Part shown: piece by piece, positions 15,369 through 24,632 of the stretch
How positions within the stretch are numbered: position 1 is the first letter of the stretch
Layout: each line of letters begins with the position of its first letter
Source: Arthrobacter sp. ERGS1:01
GTDB lineage: Bacteria; Actinomycetota; Actinomycetes; Actinomycetales; Micrococcaceae
DNA: 64,000 bases
Direction of reading: 5' to 3'
Assembly (NCBI RefSeq): GCF_001281315.1
Contig: NZ_CP012477.1
Span: forward strand, 496,001 to 560,000
The notes under the pieces: generated by a model
Seen by the model: the letters and a program-made list of their open reading frames with translations, nothing else
Told to the model about the DNA's origin: nothing
Databases searched by the model: none
Position numbers and translations under genes: made by a program

Positions 15369-16993
15369 CTAGGAGGTCCGGCCTACCCCAATGAAGGCAA
15401 CGCCCGTGGTGGGCAGCGGTGCGAAGCCCTTGAGCTTCGAGCTGTCCCACGCGGTGGGCAGCTTGCGGTGGAAGATCGGGTACAGCGGAACGGCATCGGA
15501 AATGATGTCGATGATTTCCTTGTACAGGGCCTTCGCATCGGCGTCGGAAGCAGAGACGGCAGCGTTGAGCTTGGTCTGGACTTCCTTGTACTCTGCGGTG
15601 TTGGACCAGGCAAAGCGGTTCTTGGCCCAGGTGTCGCCGCGGTAGAACCAGCTGAGCAGGATGTCGGCGTCGTTACCGAACACGGACGGATCGCCGGGGG
15701 CGGCGACGACGTCGTAGTTCAGGCCGCCAACCTTGTCGGGGGCGTAGACGGCGGCGGAAGCCAGCGGCTCCAGCGTGGTGGAAACACCAATGGCGTCCCA
15801 GTTCTTCTTGATCAGCGGGATGACGTCCTTGACCCAGGCGGTGTCGGTGCTGGTCAGGGTCAGCTTCAGGTTGGTCACGCCGGCGGAGGCCAGCAGGGAC
15901 TTGGCCTTGGCCGCGTCGAAGCCGTAAACCGTAGCGGCTTCCTGGTAGTTCGGGCTGCCGGGCTGGAAGTAGGAGGACGCCGCGGAGCCGTTGCCCAGGA
16001 GGGCCGTCTTGATGATGGATTCCTTGTCCAGGGCGTAGTGCAGTGCCTGGCGGACTTCCTTCTTGTCGAACGGTGCGCGGGACAGGTTGAACATGAGGAA
16101 CATCAGGCCGAAGGACTGTACGGACTGAACGTCCACCTTGGACTTGAGTGCGTCAACGTCCAGGTAGGGGACGTCCTCGATGGCCTGGACGCGGCCGGAC
16201 TGCATGGCCGTGACGCGGGCGCTGGCGTCGGAGAGCAGGAACCAGGTCATGCCCTTGGCCAGTGCCGGCTTCGGGCCGTTGTAGGCGTCGAAACGCTCGA
16301 AGACGATCTTGTCGTCCTTCGCTGCGGAGACGAACTTGTACGGGCCGGAGCCGACGGGGTTGGCGTCGAAAGCCGACTGATCCTTCTCGGCGACGGCCTT
16401 CGGGACAACCTTGACCACGGAGATGCGGGGGCGAAGCTGGCGAACGGGGTGTTGAGCTTGAACTCAACAGTCTTGGCGTCAACCTTCTTCACGGAGTCGA
16501 TGAAGAAGATGAACTGTGCGAACAGGGCCTTGTTGGCCGGGTCCATGACGCGCTCGAACGAGTAGACGACGTCGTCGGTCGTGACGGGGGAGCCGTTGTG
16601 GAACGTTGCGCCGTCGCGGATGGTGACCTGGTAGGTCTTGTCGTCGATCTTCTTGGGGTCGGAAGCGGCGAGTGCGTTGTAGGGCTCGCGGGTTGCCGGG
16701 TGGAGTTCAACCAGGCCTTCGAAGATGTGCAGGTTTGCGGCCAGCGGCGTGGCGCCCGAGGAGGACATCGGGTCAAAACCGGTGGACAGTGAGTACGAGA
16801 TGCCGGCCTCAATGGTCAGGTCTTTGTTGACCGTACCGTTATTGGCAGCGCCGCTCGTGCTCGTCTTGGACGAGCCGCCGCAAGCGGCGAGGGTGGCGGT
16901 AAACGCCGTTGCGGTTCCCAGGACGCCTGCGGCCTTAAGGAACTGACGGCGCGAAGCCTTGTTCAGAGGCAGGTTCTGAAGAGAGTTGCTCAT
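15369..16993 (-). pseudogene. Substrate-binding lipoprotein of the sialic-acid-type ABC importer (SBP_bac_5), frameshifted
   Basis: Two overlapping frames together encode one complete family-5 binding protein of about 540 residues. The N-terminal part (from ATG 16993) has a Tat motif (SRRQFLK) and lipobox (LAAC), then [19 protein letters not shown] and [27 protein letters not shown]. After NTPFASFAP the frame is lost and the next frame continues with [15 protein letters not shown] and SGPYKFV to the stop at 15369. One base is missing in the five-G run at 16427-16431. This is either a real inactivating or phase-variable mutation or a sequencing error. All flanking operon genes are intact, which favours a recent event or an error. 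Confidence 0.85.
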
Positions 16994-17023
16994 TCTGTTG
17001 ACTCACCATTTCGTATGTTAGTT

Positions 17024-17044
17024 ATCGGATGTAGGACGTCCGAT
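17024..17044. promoter_or_regulatory. Candidate FadR-type operator in the nan promoter
   Basis: ATCGGA (17024-17029) and TCCGAT (17039-17044) form an inverted repeat with a GGACGTCC dyad inside. The left arm reads ATCGGATGT, the same core as the fucose operators at 39577 and 44482. It lies between the nan -10 box and the first start codon, where a bound repressor would block initiation. Confidence 0.6.
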
Positions 17045-17056
17045 GCTTATGAGGAA

Positions 17057-17086
17057 ACTGTAATAGCGGTCACAGCGATTGGTCAA
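17057..17086 (-). promoter_or_regulatory. Promoter of the nan/transport operon
   Basis: On the minus strand TTGACC (17086-17081) and TACAGT (17062-17057) are separated by 18 bp, a good sigma-70-type match. The putative operator starts about 12 bp downstream. Confidence 0.55.
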
Positions 17087-17299
17087 GTGCCCTTGCGATG
17101 TTGTTTTGGCGGCTATTTGCCCGGCGTTGGCCAAATGGTTGCCTGGTGGTCAGGAGCACGGCGCTGTGATCGAATGTCTGGTGGGGTGGTTGATGGGTTT
17201 CGCGCCCGACATGAAGTGCTGCGCGGATTCGCCGGCGCGCGGAAGGTCTCAAGGATGCGCATCGAGGATTCTCTTGCCATTATGTAGGCAAGTGGTGGG

Positions 17300-17308
17300 A
17301 CATCCGAT
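17300..17308. promoter_or_regulatory. Second ATCGGATGT-core site (as ACATCCGAT) before the nanR-like gene
   Basis: GGACATCCGAT at 17298-17308 repeats GGACGTCCGAT (17035-17044 plus preceding G) with one change. It lies about 85 bp before the regulator start and suggests autoregulation. The rest of the 16994-17392 gap shows no gene. Confidence 0.45.
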
Positions 17309-17392
17309 ATTCTATGTTCTAGATCACGTTTGGCAAAGAGTGCCGATCGGATGATTGACTTGCATCACTTGTACCGATATTTAGGAGTTCCG

Positions 17393-18124
17393 TTGCCCAC
17401 CTCCACACTAGTTCCGAAGGCGCGCTTCAGCGCGCATGTGCGTTTGCGCGCACTGCAGGCCGACATTATGGAACTCATTTTGGACCGGGACCTCGACGCC
17501 GGAGACCCCATGCCCACGGAGAACGAACTCTCCGAGGTGCTCGGTGTCGGGCGCAACACGCTGCGCGAGTCCCTGAAGGTGCTCCAGGCGCTGGGCGTCA
17601 TTGAGATCCGTCATGGTTTTGGCATGTTCGTGGCCCCCAGCAACTTCGACGCCCTGGCCGACGGGCTGACGTTCCGCGGCCGGCTGTCCCTGCGCCACGA
17701 GGGCCTTGAGGCACTCCAGCTCGTCGACATCCGCCAGGCCCTGGAATCCGGCCTGATCGGGGCCTCGATCGCCCAGGTCAGCGACGATCACCTGGCGCGC
17801 ATCGATGCCGCCGTGGCCAAGATGGAGGAGCTCGCCGCACAGGGCGAGGCCTTCACCGAGGCCGACGCCGAATTCCACCGGCTGCTCTTTGAGCCCCTTG
17901 GCAACGACCTGCTCATGAACCTGATGAGCGTCTTTTGGAAGGTCTACCGCAAGATCCACCTGGAAATCGGGACCGGCGGCGCCGACCTTGTCGACACGGC
18001 CGCCCAGCACCGCGCCATTTACGACGCCGTCGCCGCCAAGGATGCCCCCCTGGCCTCCGAACTCCTCAACCGCCACTTTGACGGGATCCGGGCCAAGATC
18101 CAGCAGTTCGTGGACGCCGAGTAG
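17393..18124 (+). CDS. FadR/GntR family regulator, probable NanR-like regulator of sialic-acid use
   Basis: 243 residues from TTG 17393, chosen because AGGAG lies 5 nt upstream. An upstream in-frame ATG at 17351 has no ribosome site. The N-terminal winged helix shows DAGDPMPTENELSEVLGVGRNTLRESLKVLQALGVIEIRHGFG. The C-terminal FCD domain carries the metal-ligand pattern with AEFHRLLF, TAAQHRAIYDAV and LLNRHFDGI. FCD regulators sense carboxylated sugars or acids. Being divergent from the nan operon, it most likely represses it through the ATCGGATGT sites, with a sialic-acid-derived ligand as inducer. Confidence 0.85.
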   Translation: MPTSTLVPKARFSAHVRLRALQADIMELILDRDLDAGDPMPTENELSEVLGVGRNTLRESLKVLQALGVIEIRHGFGMFVAPSNFDALADGLTFRGRLSLRHEGLEALQLVDIRQALESGLIGASIAQVSDDHLARIDAAVAKMEELAAQGEAFTEADAEFHRLLFEPLGNDLLMNLMSVFWKVYRKIHLEIGTGGADLVDTAAQHRAIYDAVAAKDAPLASELLNRHFDGIRAKIQQFVDAE

Positions 18125-18235
18125 GCACTTTCGCCGGGGCCCGCGCCCGCGAGGGGCCCCGCCCGGGGTACGAGGGCGGGGACTGTTTCGGGCCGCCTTT
18201 ACGGCGAAGGCCCGCACCTCGGACATACTGTGGAG

Positions 18236-18973
18236 ATGACGGTACGCAAGGTGGTGGCGGGTGGCCACGTGGTGGTCACCACGGACAGTGATGGGGTTGC
18301 GGGGCGGACATTCCTGCTGGTCCACGGGATCGGCATGGGCATTTCCTACTTTGCCCAGCTCAGCGACGCCCTCCAGGCCCACGGCCGGGTCGTGGCAATC
18401 GACCTGCCCGGCTTTGGCGACGCGCCCGAACCGGAGCAGGCATTGACCATGGCGGAACTGGGTGCGGTGCTCGTTGACTTTGTGGCCGTGGAGGGGTTGG
18501 GCCGGCCCGTCCTGGTGGGACATTCCATGGGCACCCAGGTGGTGGCCGAGGCCGCCGCGCAACGCCCGGAATTGTTTCCCGAAGTGGTCCTGGTGGCGCC
18601 CACCGTCAACCGGCACGAACGCAGCATCCGCCGGCAGGCCTGGCGCATGGCCCAGGACTTGTTTGGCGAGAGCCCCCGGGTATGGGCCATCGGCATGCAA
18701 AACTACGCGAAGACCGGGCCCCGCTGGTTCATCAAGAAGCTGCACAGCATGATGGACCACCCCATCGAGGAAACCCTGCCGCTGATCCAGGCCCACACCC
18801 TGGTGATCCGCGGCAACCGGGACCCCATCTGCCCGCAGGGCTGGGTGGCGGAGGTTACGGCGCTGATCCCGGATGCCCGCATGGTGGAGGTTGCCGGGCG
18901 CGGGCACGAAACCATGGTCAAGGACGGTGAGTGCGTGGCGGACTACATCGTGGCGCATGTGGAGCACCGGTGA
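18236..18973 (+). CDS. Alpha/beta hydrolase
   Basis: 245 residues from ATG 18236; GTG 18230 is an alternative. CATACT lies 6 nt before the ATG, resembling the leaderless promoters elsewhere in the window. Oxyanion strand FLLVHGIGMGISYF, nucleophile Ser97 in LVGHSMGTQV, acid Asp in IRGNRDPICP and catalytic His in VAGRGHETM complete the triad. The substrate is unknown. Its TGA overlaps the GTG of the next hydrolase, so the pair is translationally coupled. The two proteins may act on related ester or lipid substrates. Confidence 0.85.
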   Translation: MTVRKVVAGGHVVVTTDSDGVAGRTFLLVHGIGMGISYFAQLSDALQAHGRVVAIDLPGFGDAPEPEQALTMAELGAVLVDFVAVEGLGRPVLVGHSMGTQVVAEAAAQRPELFPEVVLVAPTVNRHERSIRRQAWRMAQDLFGESPRVWAIGMQNYAKTGPRWFIKKLHSMMDHPIEETLPLIQAHTLVIRGNRDPICPQGWVAEVTALIPDARMVEVAGRGHETMVKDGECVADYIVAHVEHR

Positions 18974-19722
18974 GGACTGCCGTACGGGCCTGGTGGTGGC
19001 TTCTGGACTACCTGTACGCACTTCGGCGGCAGCTGGCGTCCGCGTTCCGGCCGCGCGTTCCGGCCGCCTACTCCGCAGGGGATCCCGCGTTGCCGGCCAT
19101 TGTGCTGCTTCCCGGCGTCTATGAAGGATGGCTGTTCCTCGAGCCCGCGGCCAAGCGCCTCAACAAGCTGGGATTCCGGGTGTTCGCCGTGCCGGAGTTG
19201 GGTGCCAACAGCAGCACGGTCCCGGCCTCCGCGGCGATAGTGTCGAAGGCGTTGTCCGGTTTGCGGGTCAGCCACGGGGTGGAGCGGTGCATCTTGCTGG
19301 CGCACAGCAAGGGCGGGCTGATTGGCAAGGCCCTGATGCTCGACGCCGGTATCCGGGAAGAAGTTGATGCCCCGGGAGATGCCGGCGTGCAGGTCCAGGT
19401 CCAGGTCCTGGGCCTGGTGGCGGTGGCCACCCCATTCGCCGGATCGCGCTACGCCCGCTACCTGCCGTCGCGGTCCTTGCGGTCGTTTTCCCCCAGGGAT
19501 GCCGTGTTGGTGTCGTTGCAGGCGCAAACGGCCGTCAACGCCCAGGTGGTCTCGATCTATCCGGAGTTTGATCCGCACATTCCCGGCGGCAGCGCCCTGC
19601 CGGGTGCGGTGAACGTGGAGCTGCCGGTCTCCGGGCACTTCCGCACCCTGGCCGATCCCACTGTGCTGGCCGCCGTCGAGCTCGCCGTGGTGAGGCTCTC
19701 CGGCGGCGACGATCGAGCATAA
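18970..19722 (+). CDS. Lipase-like alpha/beta hydrolase
   Basis: 250 residues from GTG 18970, which overlaps the preceding stop (GTGA). The N-terminus (AVRAWWWLLDYLYALRRQL) is amphipathic. The oxyanion region is IVLLPGVYEGWLFLEPAAKRL, the nucleophile elbow CILLAHSKGGLIG, and a candidate His is in LPVSGHFRTLAD. A LGLVAVATPFAGSRYARYL segment is typical of PGAP1/lipase-class hydrolases acting on esters. A large hairpin follows the stop immediately. Confidence 0.8.
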   Translation: MRTAVRAWWWLLDYLYALRRQLASAFRPRVPAAYSAGDPALPAIVLLPGVYEGWLFLEPAAKRLNKLGFRVFAVPELGANSSTVPASAAIVSKALSGLRVSHGVERCILLAHSKGGLIGKALMLDAGIREEVDAPGDAGVQVQVQVLGLVAVATPFAGSRYARYLPSRSLRSFSPRDAVLVSLQAQTAVNAQVVSIYPEFDPHIPGGSALPGAVNVELPVSGHFRTLADPTVLAAVELAVVRLSGGDDRA

Positions 19723-19723
19723 G

Positions 19724-19779
19724 GGCGCTTTCTTCGCTTATCGGCGGGATATTACCCGCCTATAAGCGAAGAAAGCGCC
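19724..19779. terminator. Bidirectional hairpin terminator between convergent genes
   Basis: The arms GGCGCTTTCTTCGCTTAT and ATAAGCGAAGAAAGCGCC are perfectly complementary (18 bp), and GGCGGG/CCCGCC forms an inner stem around ATATTA. It serves both the hydrolase pair (+) and the GH3 operon (-). The GCTTATCGGCGG core recurs in the hairpin at 30871-30910. Confidence 0.75.
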
Positions 19780-19799
19780 GTCAAGCGGCGAATCCGCGG

Positions 19800-22043
19800 C
19801 TACGGGTTGCCGGCGGCCACGAGCTGTTCCAGGACATCCGGGGTGAGCGGGCTGCCCGGGAAGGACGCAATCCGGCCCAACGGCATGGAGCCGACCATCT
19901 TCATGAGCTCCGGATCGGAGAGCAGCGCCATCATTTCGCCGCCTTCGCCCGAAGATTGCGCGGCGGCAAACGCGCCGCCCAGCACCTGTCCGCCCACCGG
20001 GTGTGACAGCCACTCGGCGAGCGTCGAGTTGCCGTCCAGGGGCACCAACAACGTGTCGCCGTCCACCGCAACGGAGGCATGCTGCCGGATATCGCGGGAC
20101 GACGCGCCCACCTCCACGAGGTAGTCGCCGCACTCCACGGTCCAGCCGGCCACCGGCACGTTGTAGTAGGCCAACTCGTCGCGCGGGATGTCCAGGACAA
20201 CCCGCTTTGTTTCGCCGGCCTCCAGGGCCACGTTCGCGAAGGCGCGCAGTTCGCGCGGCGCGCGGACCACGGCGGAGCCCGGCAGCCCCACATAGACCTG
20301 GACCACTTCGCGGCCGGCCCGGGCGCCGGTATTCGTGACGTCAACGGACACGCCCACCCCGGCCTCCGTCGCCGCGACCTCCAACCCCGCGTAGCCGAAG
20401 CTCGTGTAGGAGAGCCCATGTCCGAACGGGTAGCCGACGTCCATGGTGCGGGCGTCGTAGTACCTGTACCCCACGAACAGGCCCTCGCCGTAACGCACAT
20501 GCGAGTTTTCGCCCGGAAAGTCCAGGAAGGACGGGGTGTCGGCCAGCCTCACCGGGATGGTTTCGGCCAACCGGCCCGAGGGATTGACCGCGCCGAACAA
20601 TACGTCCGCGACCGCCCCGCCTCCGGCCTGGCCCAGCAGCCAGCCCTCCACGATGGCGGGCACGCTGTCCGCCCAGCCGGAGAGCCGCACCACGCTGCCG
20701 TTGGAGAGCACGACGACGGTCCGCGGGTTCGCGGCCACCACCGCCGCGAGCAGTTCGGTCTGCCCGGCCGGCAGTTCGATGTGCGTGCGGTCGAAGCCCT
20801 CCGACTCGTCCCCGCCCGGCAGGCCCAGGAACACGAGCGCGACGTCGGCGGCCGCCGCAGCGGCGACGGCCTCGGCAAGCAGGCCGGTGGCGTCGGCGCC
20901 GTCAAGGGCGTAGCCGGGTGCGAACGTCACATCCGCGCCAATTGCCCGGATCTCGTCCAGCGCGTTGTCGAGCTTCGTGGGGTTGATGAGCGAGCTGCCG
21001 GCACCCTGGTAGCGGGGAGTGCGCGCAAATTCGCCAATGACGGCCACCTTGGCGGAGGCGGCCAGGGGGAGGGTGCCGTCGTCGTTCTTCAACAGCACGA
21101 TGGCGCGCCCGGCGGCCTCTCGGGCCAGCGCATGGTGGGCGTCCTGGTCGTAGGAGGCGTTGGCATCGGCGCCGGCAACGGCCTTGTCCACCAGTTCAAG
21201 GGCCCGGCGGGCGGCCGTATCCAAAACGGCCGGATCCAGGCTGCCGTCGGCCACGGCCGCCACGATCTGGGCGTCCGTCACGCCGCCGCTGGCCGGCATT
21301 TCCAGGTCCAGGCCGGCCGCGAGCCCGGCCACGCGGTTGTTGACGGCGCCCCAGTCGGAGACCACCAGGCCGTCAAAGCCCCATTCGCCGCGCAAAACGT
21401 CCGTCAGCAGCCACGGGTCCTCCGAGGCGTAGACGCCGTTGATCTTGTTGTAGGAGCACATGACGGTCCACGGCTTGGCCTCGGTGACCACGCGCTGGAA
21501 GCCGCGCAGGTAGATTTCCCGCAGCGGGCGTTCGTCGACGTCGGCGCTGACCCGGAGCCTGTCGGTCTCCTGGTTGTTCGCGGCAAAGTGCTTCAACGAC
21601 GAGCCCACGCCCTGGCTTTGCAGGCCGTTCACGAGCGCCGCGCCCAGGACGCCGCTGATGTGCGGATCCTCGGAGAGGTATTCAAAGTTGCGCCCGCCCA
21701 GCGGGGAGCGCTTGATGTTGATGCCGGGGCCCAGCAATACGCCAACTCCCTCCGCCTTGGCCTCCTCTCCAAGTGCGACGCCGACCCGTGTCACCAGTTC
21801 GGAGTCCCACGTGGAGCCGAGGGCGACGGCGGGCGGGAAGCAGGTGGCCGGGACGCTGTCGGCGAGGCCCAGATGGTCGCCGCCCTCGCGCTGCTTGCGC
21901 ACCCCGTGCGGGCCGTCGGTGAGCATGATGGCCGGAATGCCCACCCGCTCCACGGGCTTGGTGTACCAGAAGCTGGCGCCGCTGGTCAGTGACGCCTTTT
22001 CCTCGACGGAAAGTTTGGACAGTGATTCTTCTGCGTGGGTCAT
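19800..22043 (-). CDS. Glycoside hydrolase family 3 beta-glucosidase with fibronectin III-like tail
   Basis: 747 residues in the GH3 three-domain order: N-terminal TIM barrel (LTDGPHGVRKQ, NIKRSPLGGRNFEYLSEDP, KHFAANNQETDR), nucleophile Asp230 in LVVSDWGAVNN, an alpha/beta sandwich (AVIGEFARTPRYQGAGSS, VVVLSNGSVV), and a C-terminal FnIII-like domain (SFGYAGLEV to GDYLVEVGASSRDI). No signal peptide is present, so it acts in the cytoplasm on imported beta-glycosides. It is the last gene of a minus-strand operon behind another GH3, a PAP2 protein and an MFS carrier. Confidence 0.92.
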   Translation of the reverse strand: MTHAEESLSKLSVEEKASLTSGASFWYTKPVERVGIPAIMLTDGPHGVRKQREGGDHLGLADSVPATCFPPAVALGSTWDSELVTRVGVALGEEAKAEGVGVLLGPGINIKRSPLGGRNFEYLSEDPHISGVLGAALVNGLQSQGVGSSLKHFAANNQETDRLRVSADVDERPLREIYLRGFQRVVTEAKPWTVMCSYNKINGVYASEDPWLLTDVLRGEWGFDGLVVSDWGAVNNRVAGLAAGLDLEMPASGGVTDAQIVAAVADGSLDPAVLDTAARRALELVDKAVAGADANASYDQDAHHALAREAAGRAIVLLKNDDGTLPLAASAKVAVIGEFARTPRYQGAGSSLINPTKLDNALDEIRAIGADVTFAPGYALDGADATGLLAEAVAAAAAADVALVFLGLPGGDESEGFDRTHIELPAGQTELLAAVVAANPRTVVVLSNGSVVRLSGWADSVPAIVEGWLLGQAGGGAVADVLFGAVNPSGRLAETIPVRLADTPSFLDFPGENSHVRYGEGLFVGYRYYDARTMDVGYPFGHGLSYTSFGYAGLEVAATEAGVGVSVDVTNTGARAGREVVQVYVGLPGSAVVRAPRELRAFANVALEAGETKRVVLDIPRDELAYYNVPVAGWTVECGDYLVEVGASSRDIRQHASVAVDGDTLLVPLDGNSTLAEWLSHPVGGQVLGGAFAAAQSSGEGGEMMALLSDPELMKMVGSMPLGRIASFPGSPLTPDVLEQLVAAGNP

Positions 22044-22070
22044 GGTGTTCCTTATGGGGTGGAGGAGGTT

Positions 22071-23870
22071 TTAGGCGGAGTAGCGCAGGCCGTGGCCGAA
22101 CCGGAACAAGGGGTCGATGGTGTCAAACGGTACGTCCGGAAGGTTGGCGTGTACAGCCTCCATGGACCGGGGCAGGTCCATGGGCAGCTTGCCCTGCGGG
22201 GCGGACACTCCGAACAGCACGTCCAGCAGGGCCGGGCTGCCGGCGCCGAAGTTGGCGGTGATGGCGGCGGCCTCGCCGGCCAGTGGAGTGAGGATGGCCG
22301 GGCGGTCCAGGAAGACGTCCAGGACTGTCGGCACGGTGCGGCACAGGGCTGTCAGCTCCGCAATCTGTTCCGCCGGGTAGTCCAGCGAGCCGGCGTGGAA
22401 GAAGTTCTCGAACATGGTCTCGCGCTGCTCGTAGGGCGCCTGCAGGCGGACAATCGCGACGTCGGCCTCCTCGGGGGTGTCCACCACGATGGCATAGCCG
22501 GCCGCGGCCTCCGCATCGACGCCGCGCAGGTAGACCTTGACGCCGCGGGGCAGCGGCAACGTGGGCGCGCCTCCGTCCGCGGGCTGGTTGGTCAGCAGCG
22601 TGAACGACGCCCGTTGCGCGGCGTCGCCGGCGGCCCGGAATTCGTCGCTGCCCACCACGGCGGCGGCCTTTTCGACGTCGACCAGGGGCTTGTCGAACAG
22701 GCCCAGCACGAACTTCTCCCGCAAGAGCCGGCGGGCGGACACATCGATCCGTTCCTCACTGACCTCGCCGCTGCGGACCAGATCGATCAGCACCTCCGGG
22801 ATGGCCTCGCCGCCAAACTGGTCTGCTCCCGCGTTCAACACGGCCAGCATGCGCTCGCGGGTGGAGAGGTGTTCCACGCCCCAGGCGCGGGCCGGGAACG
22901 GGGATCCGGCGATGACGGCGTCACTGAGCAGGCCCCAGTCGGTGCATACGACGCCGTCGAACTTGTAGCGGTCGCGCAGCAGGCCGGTGATGACGGACTT
23001 GTTGAAGCCGAAGCCAACCTCGTCGTACTCGGTGCCGACGGGCATGCCGTAGTAGGGCATGATCTGGCTGGTGCCGGCGTCGAAGGCGGCCTCGAACGGC
23101 TTGAGGTGGTGTTCAAAGTTGTCGCCCGGGTAGACCTGTTCGCGGCCGTAGGCGAAGTGCGGGTCCTCGCCGTCCTTTTGCGGGCCGCCGCCGGGGAAGT
23201 GCTTGGTCATGGTGGCGACGGAGTCTTCGCCCAACGTTGCGCCCTGGAAACCGCGGATGTAGGCGGCGGCCAGCTTGCCGGTGAGCTCGGCGTCCTCGCC
23301 AAAGGTGGCCACCTGGCGGGCCCAGCGCGGCTCGGTGGCGAGGTCGATCTGCGGGTGCAGTGCCACGCGAAGTCCGACGGCGGTGTACTCCTGGCGGGCG
23401 ATGTCGCCAAAGCGCTCCACGAGTTCTTCGTCGCCAATGGCGGCCAAACCCAGCGGTTCGGGCCACTGCGAGAACGGACCGGCCAGCATGGCGGTGCCGG
23501 GGTTTTCGGTGAAGGAGTGCCGGGGGTCGGTGGACAGCGTGACGGGGATGCCCAGGCGGGAGGAGCCGGCCAGTTCCTGCAGTTTGTTGTGCCAGCCGGC
23601 CATTTCCGCGGCGCTGGTGGCGGCGCCAAAGACGTTGAAGTGGGTCATGGCCCGGTCCGACACCAGGTCCTGGGTGGACGGGATGCCAAAGACCGGGTTC
23701 GCCTCGGCCAGCTCGCCGCCCTCGCCAATGGCGAGCATGGTGTGGAAGAACAGCCCGGCCTTCTCCTCCAGCGTCATCTGGCCGAGCAGCTTCTCCACCC
23801 GCTCCTCGAGGGGCAGGCTGCCGTCCCGGAAACTCGTGTCAATGGCGTTACTTGTGGTGCTCTCGCTCAT
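22071..23870 (-). CDS. Glycoside hydrolase family 3 protein
   Basis: 599 residues, cytoplasmic (no signal). It has the TIM barrel with TLSTDPRHSFTENP, HPQIDLATEPRWARQVATFGEDAEL, MTKHFPGGGPQKDGEDPHF and the nucleophile Asp311 in GVVCTDWGLLSD, then the second GH3 domain (KVYLRGVDAEAAAGYAIVVD). It lacks the FnIII tail of its neighbour and ends soon after RFGHGLRY. The KHFPGGG form is closer to the exo-glucanase/xylosidase-type GH3 group. Paired with the 747-residue GH3, it probably completes breakdown of one imported oligosaccharide. Confidence 0.9.
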   Translation of the reverse strand: MSESTTSNAIDTSFRDGSLPLEERVEKLLGQMTLEEKAGLFFHTMLAIGEGGELAEANPVFGIPSTQDLVSDRAMTHFNVFGAATSAAEMAGWHNKLQELAGSSRLGIPVTLSTDPRHSFTENPGTAMLAGPFSQWPEPLGLAAIGDEELVERFGDIARQEYTAVGLRVALHPQIDLATEPRWARQVATFGEDAELTGKLAAAYIRGFQGATLGEDSVATMTKHFPGGGPQKDGEDPHFAYGREQVYPGDNFEHHLKPFEAAFDAGTSQIMPYYGMPVGTEYDEVGFGFNKSVITGLLRDRYKFDGVVCTDWGLLSDAVIAGSPFPARAWGVEHLSTRERMLAVLNAGADQFGGEAIPEVLIDLVRSGEVSEERIDVSARRLLREKFVLGLFDKPLVDVEKAAAVVGSDEFRAAGDAAQRASFTLLTNQPADGGAPTLPLPRGVKVYLRGVDAEAAAGYAIVVDTPEEADVAIVRLQAPYEQRETMFENFFHAGSLDYPAEQIAELTALCRTVPTVLDVFLDRPAILTPLAGEAAAITANFGAGSPALLDVLFGVSAPQGKLPMDLPRSMEAVHANLPDVPFDTIDPLFRFGHGLRYSA

Positions 23871-23903
23871 GGTGTTTGTTCCTTTGTTGTTGAAAATTTT
23901 GGC

Positions 23904-24632
23904 TCAGGGTGCGGTGTGAAGTTTGCGCCGGGTGCGGCGGGCGTCGTCGCGGGCCAGCAAGGGGGCGCACAGCCACCACAGCATCAGGGTCACGCCGGCG
24001 CCGAGGACGGCACCGGCCACGGTGTCCGTGAGCCAGTGGGCGCCCAGGAAGGTCCGGCTCCACATCATCACCAGCACGAACGCGATGCCCACGGGCCACC
24101 AGAAGCGGCGCACCGCGGGTGCCAGCAATACAGCGATCAGGATGACGAACGCCGCGGTCTGGACCGCATGGCCGGACGGGAAGGATCCGTGGTCCACGAT
24201 CACCAGAGGGTCGGCCGGGCGGGGCCTGTCCACCATGTTCTTGAGCAGCTGCGCGAAGAGCATCGGCACCATGTAGCAGAGGACGGCGAACAGCATGGCC
24301 CACCAGCGACGGGCAAACGCCAGGATGACCAACAGCACGGGCAGCACGATCAGGCCCGGCGGACGGCCAAACGCGTCCAGGAACGCGACCACGCCGGAGA
24401 CCTTGTAGCCGGCCGGGGCCGTGGCGATGGAATGCCACCACGCGTCCAGGCCCTGGTAGAACGGCTGGGCCGGATTGGGCAAGAGCGTGAGCGTCACCGC
24501 GACGATGAACGCTCCGCAGCCGGCAGCTGTTACCCACTGCCAACGCCCGCGCCCGCCCCCGGAAAGTGACGCCCGGCCACTTTGCCGGGCACCCGGCGTC
24601 GTCCGCTGCCCTGCATTCACGGCACCGGACAC
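23904..24632 (-). CDS. PAP2 superfamily membrane phosphatase
   Basis: 242 residues from GTG 24632, whose codon overlaps the TAG of the upstream MFS gene. All three phosphatase signatures are intact: KNMVDRPRP (KX6RP), FPSGHAV (PSGH) and SRTFLGAHWLTD (SRX5HX3D). Five to six membrane helices surround them, with the active site on the outer face. The family dephosphorylates lipid or undecaprenyl phosphates. Its place between a sugar carrier and two glycosidases is unusual and has no obvious metabolic link. Confidence 0.87.
   Translation of the reverse strand: MSGAVNAGQRTTPGARQSGRASLSGGGRGRWQWVTAAGCGAFIVAVTLTLLPNPAQPFYQGLDAWWHSIATAPAGYKVSGVVAFLDAFGRPPGLIVLPVLLVILAFARRWWAMLFAVLCYMVPMLFAQLLKNMVDRPRPADPLVIVDHGSFPSGHAVQTAAFVILIAVLLAPAVRRFWWPVGIAFVLVMMWSRTFLGAHWLTDTVAGAVLGAGVTLMLWWLCAPLLARDDARRTRRKLHTAP

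Noticed and set aside
15369..16418. Two separate binding-protein genes at 15369-16418 and 16247-16993
   Set aside because: Each is only half of one SBP_bac_5 protein, and they join without loss when one base is added in the G5 run.
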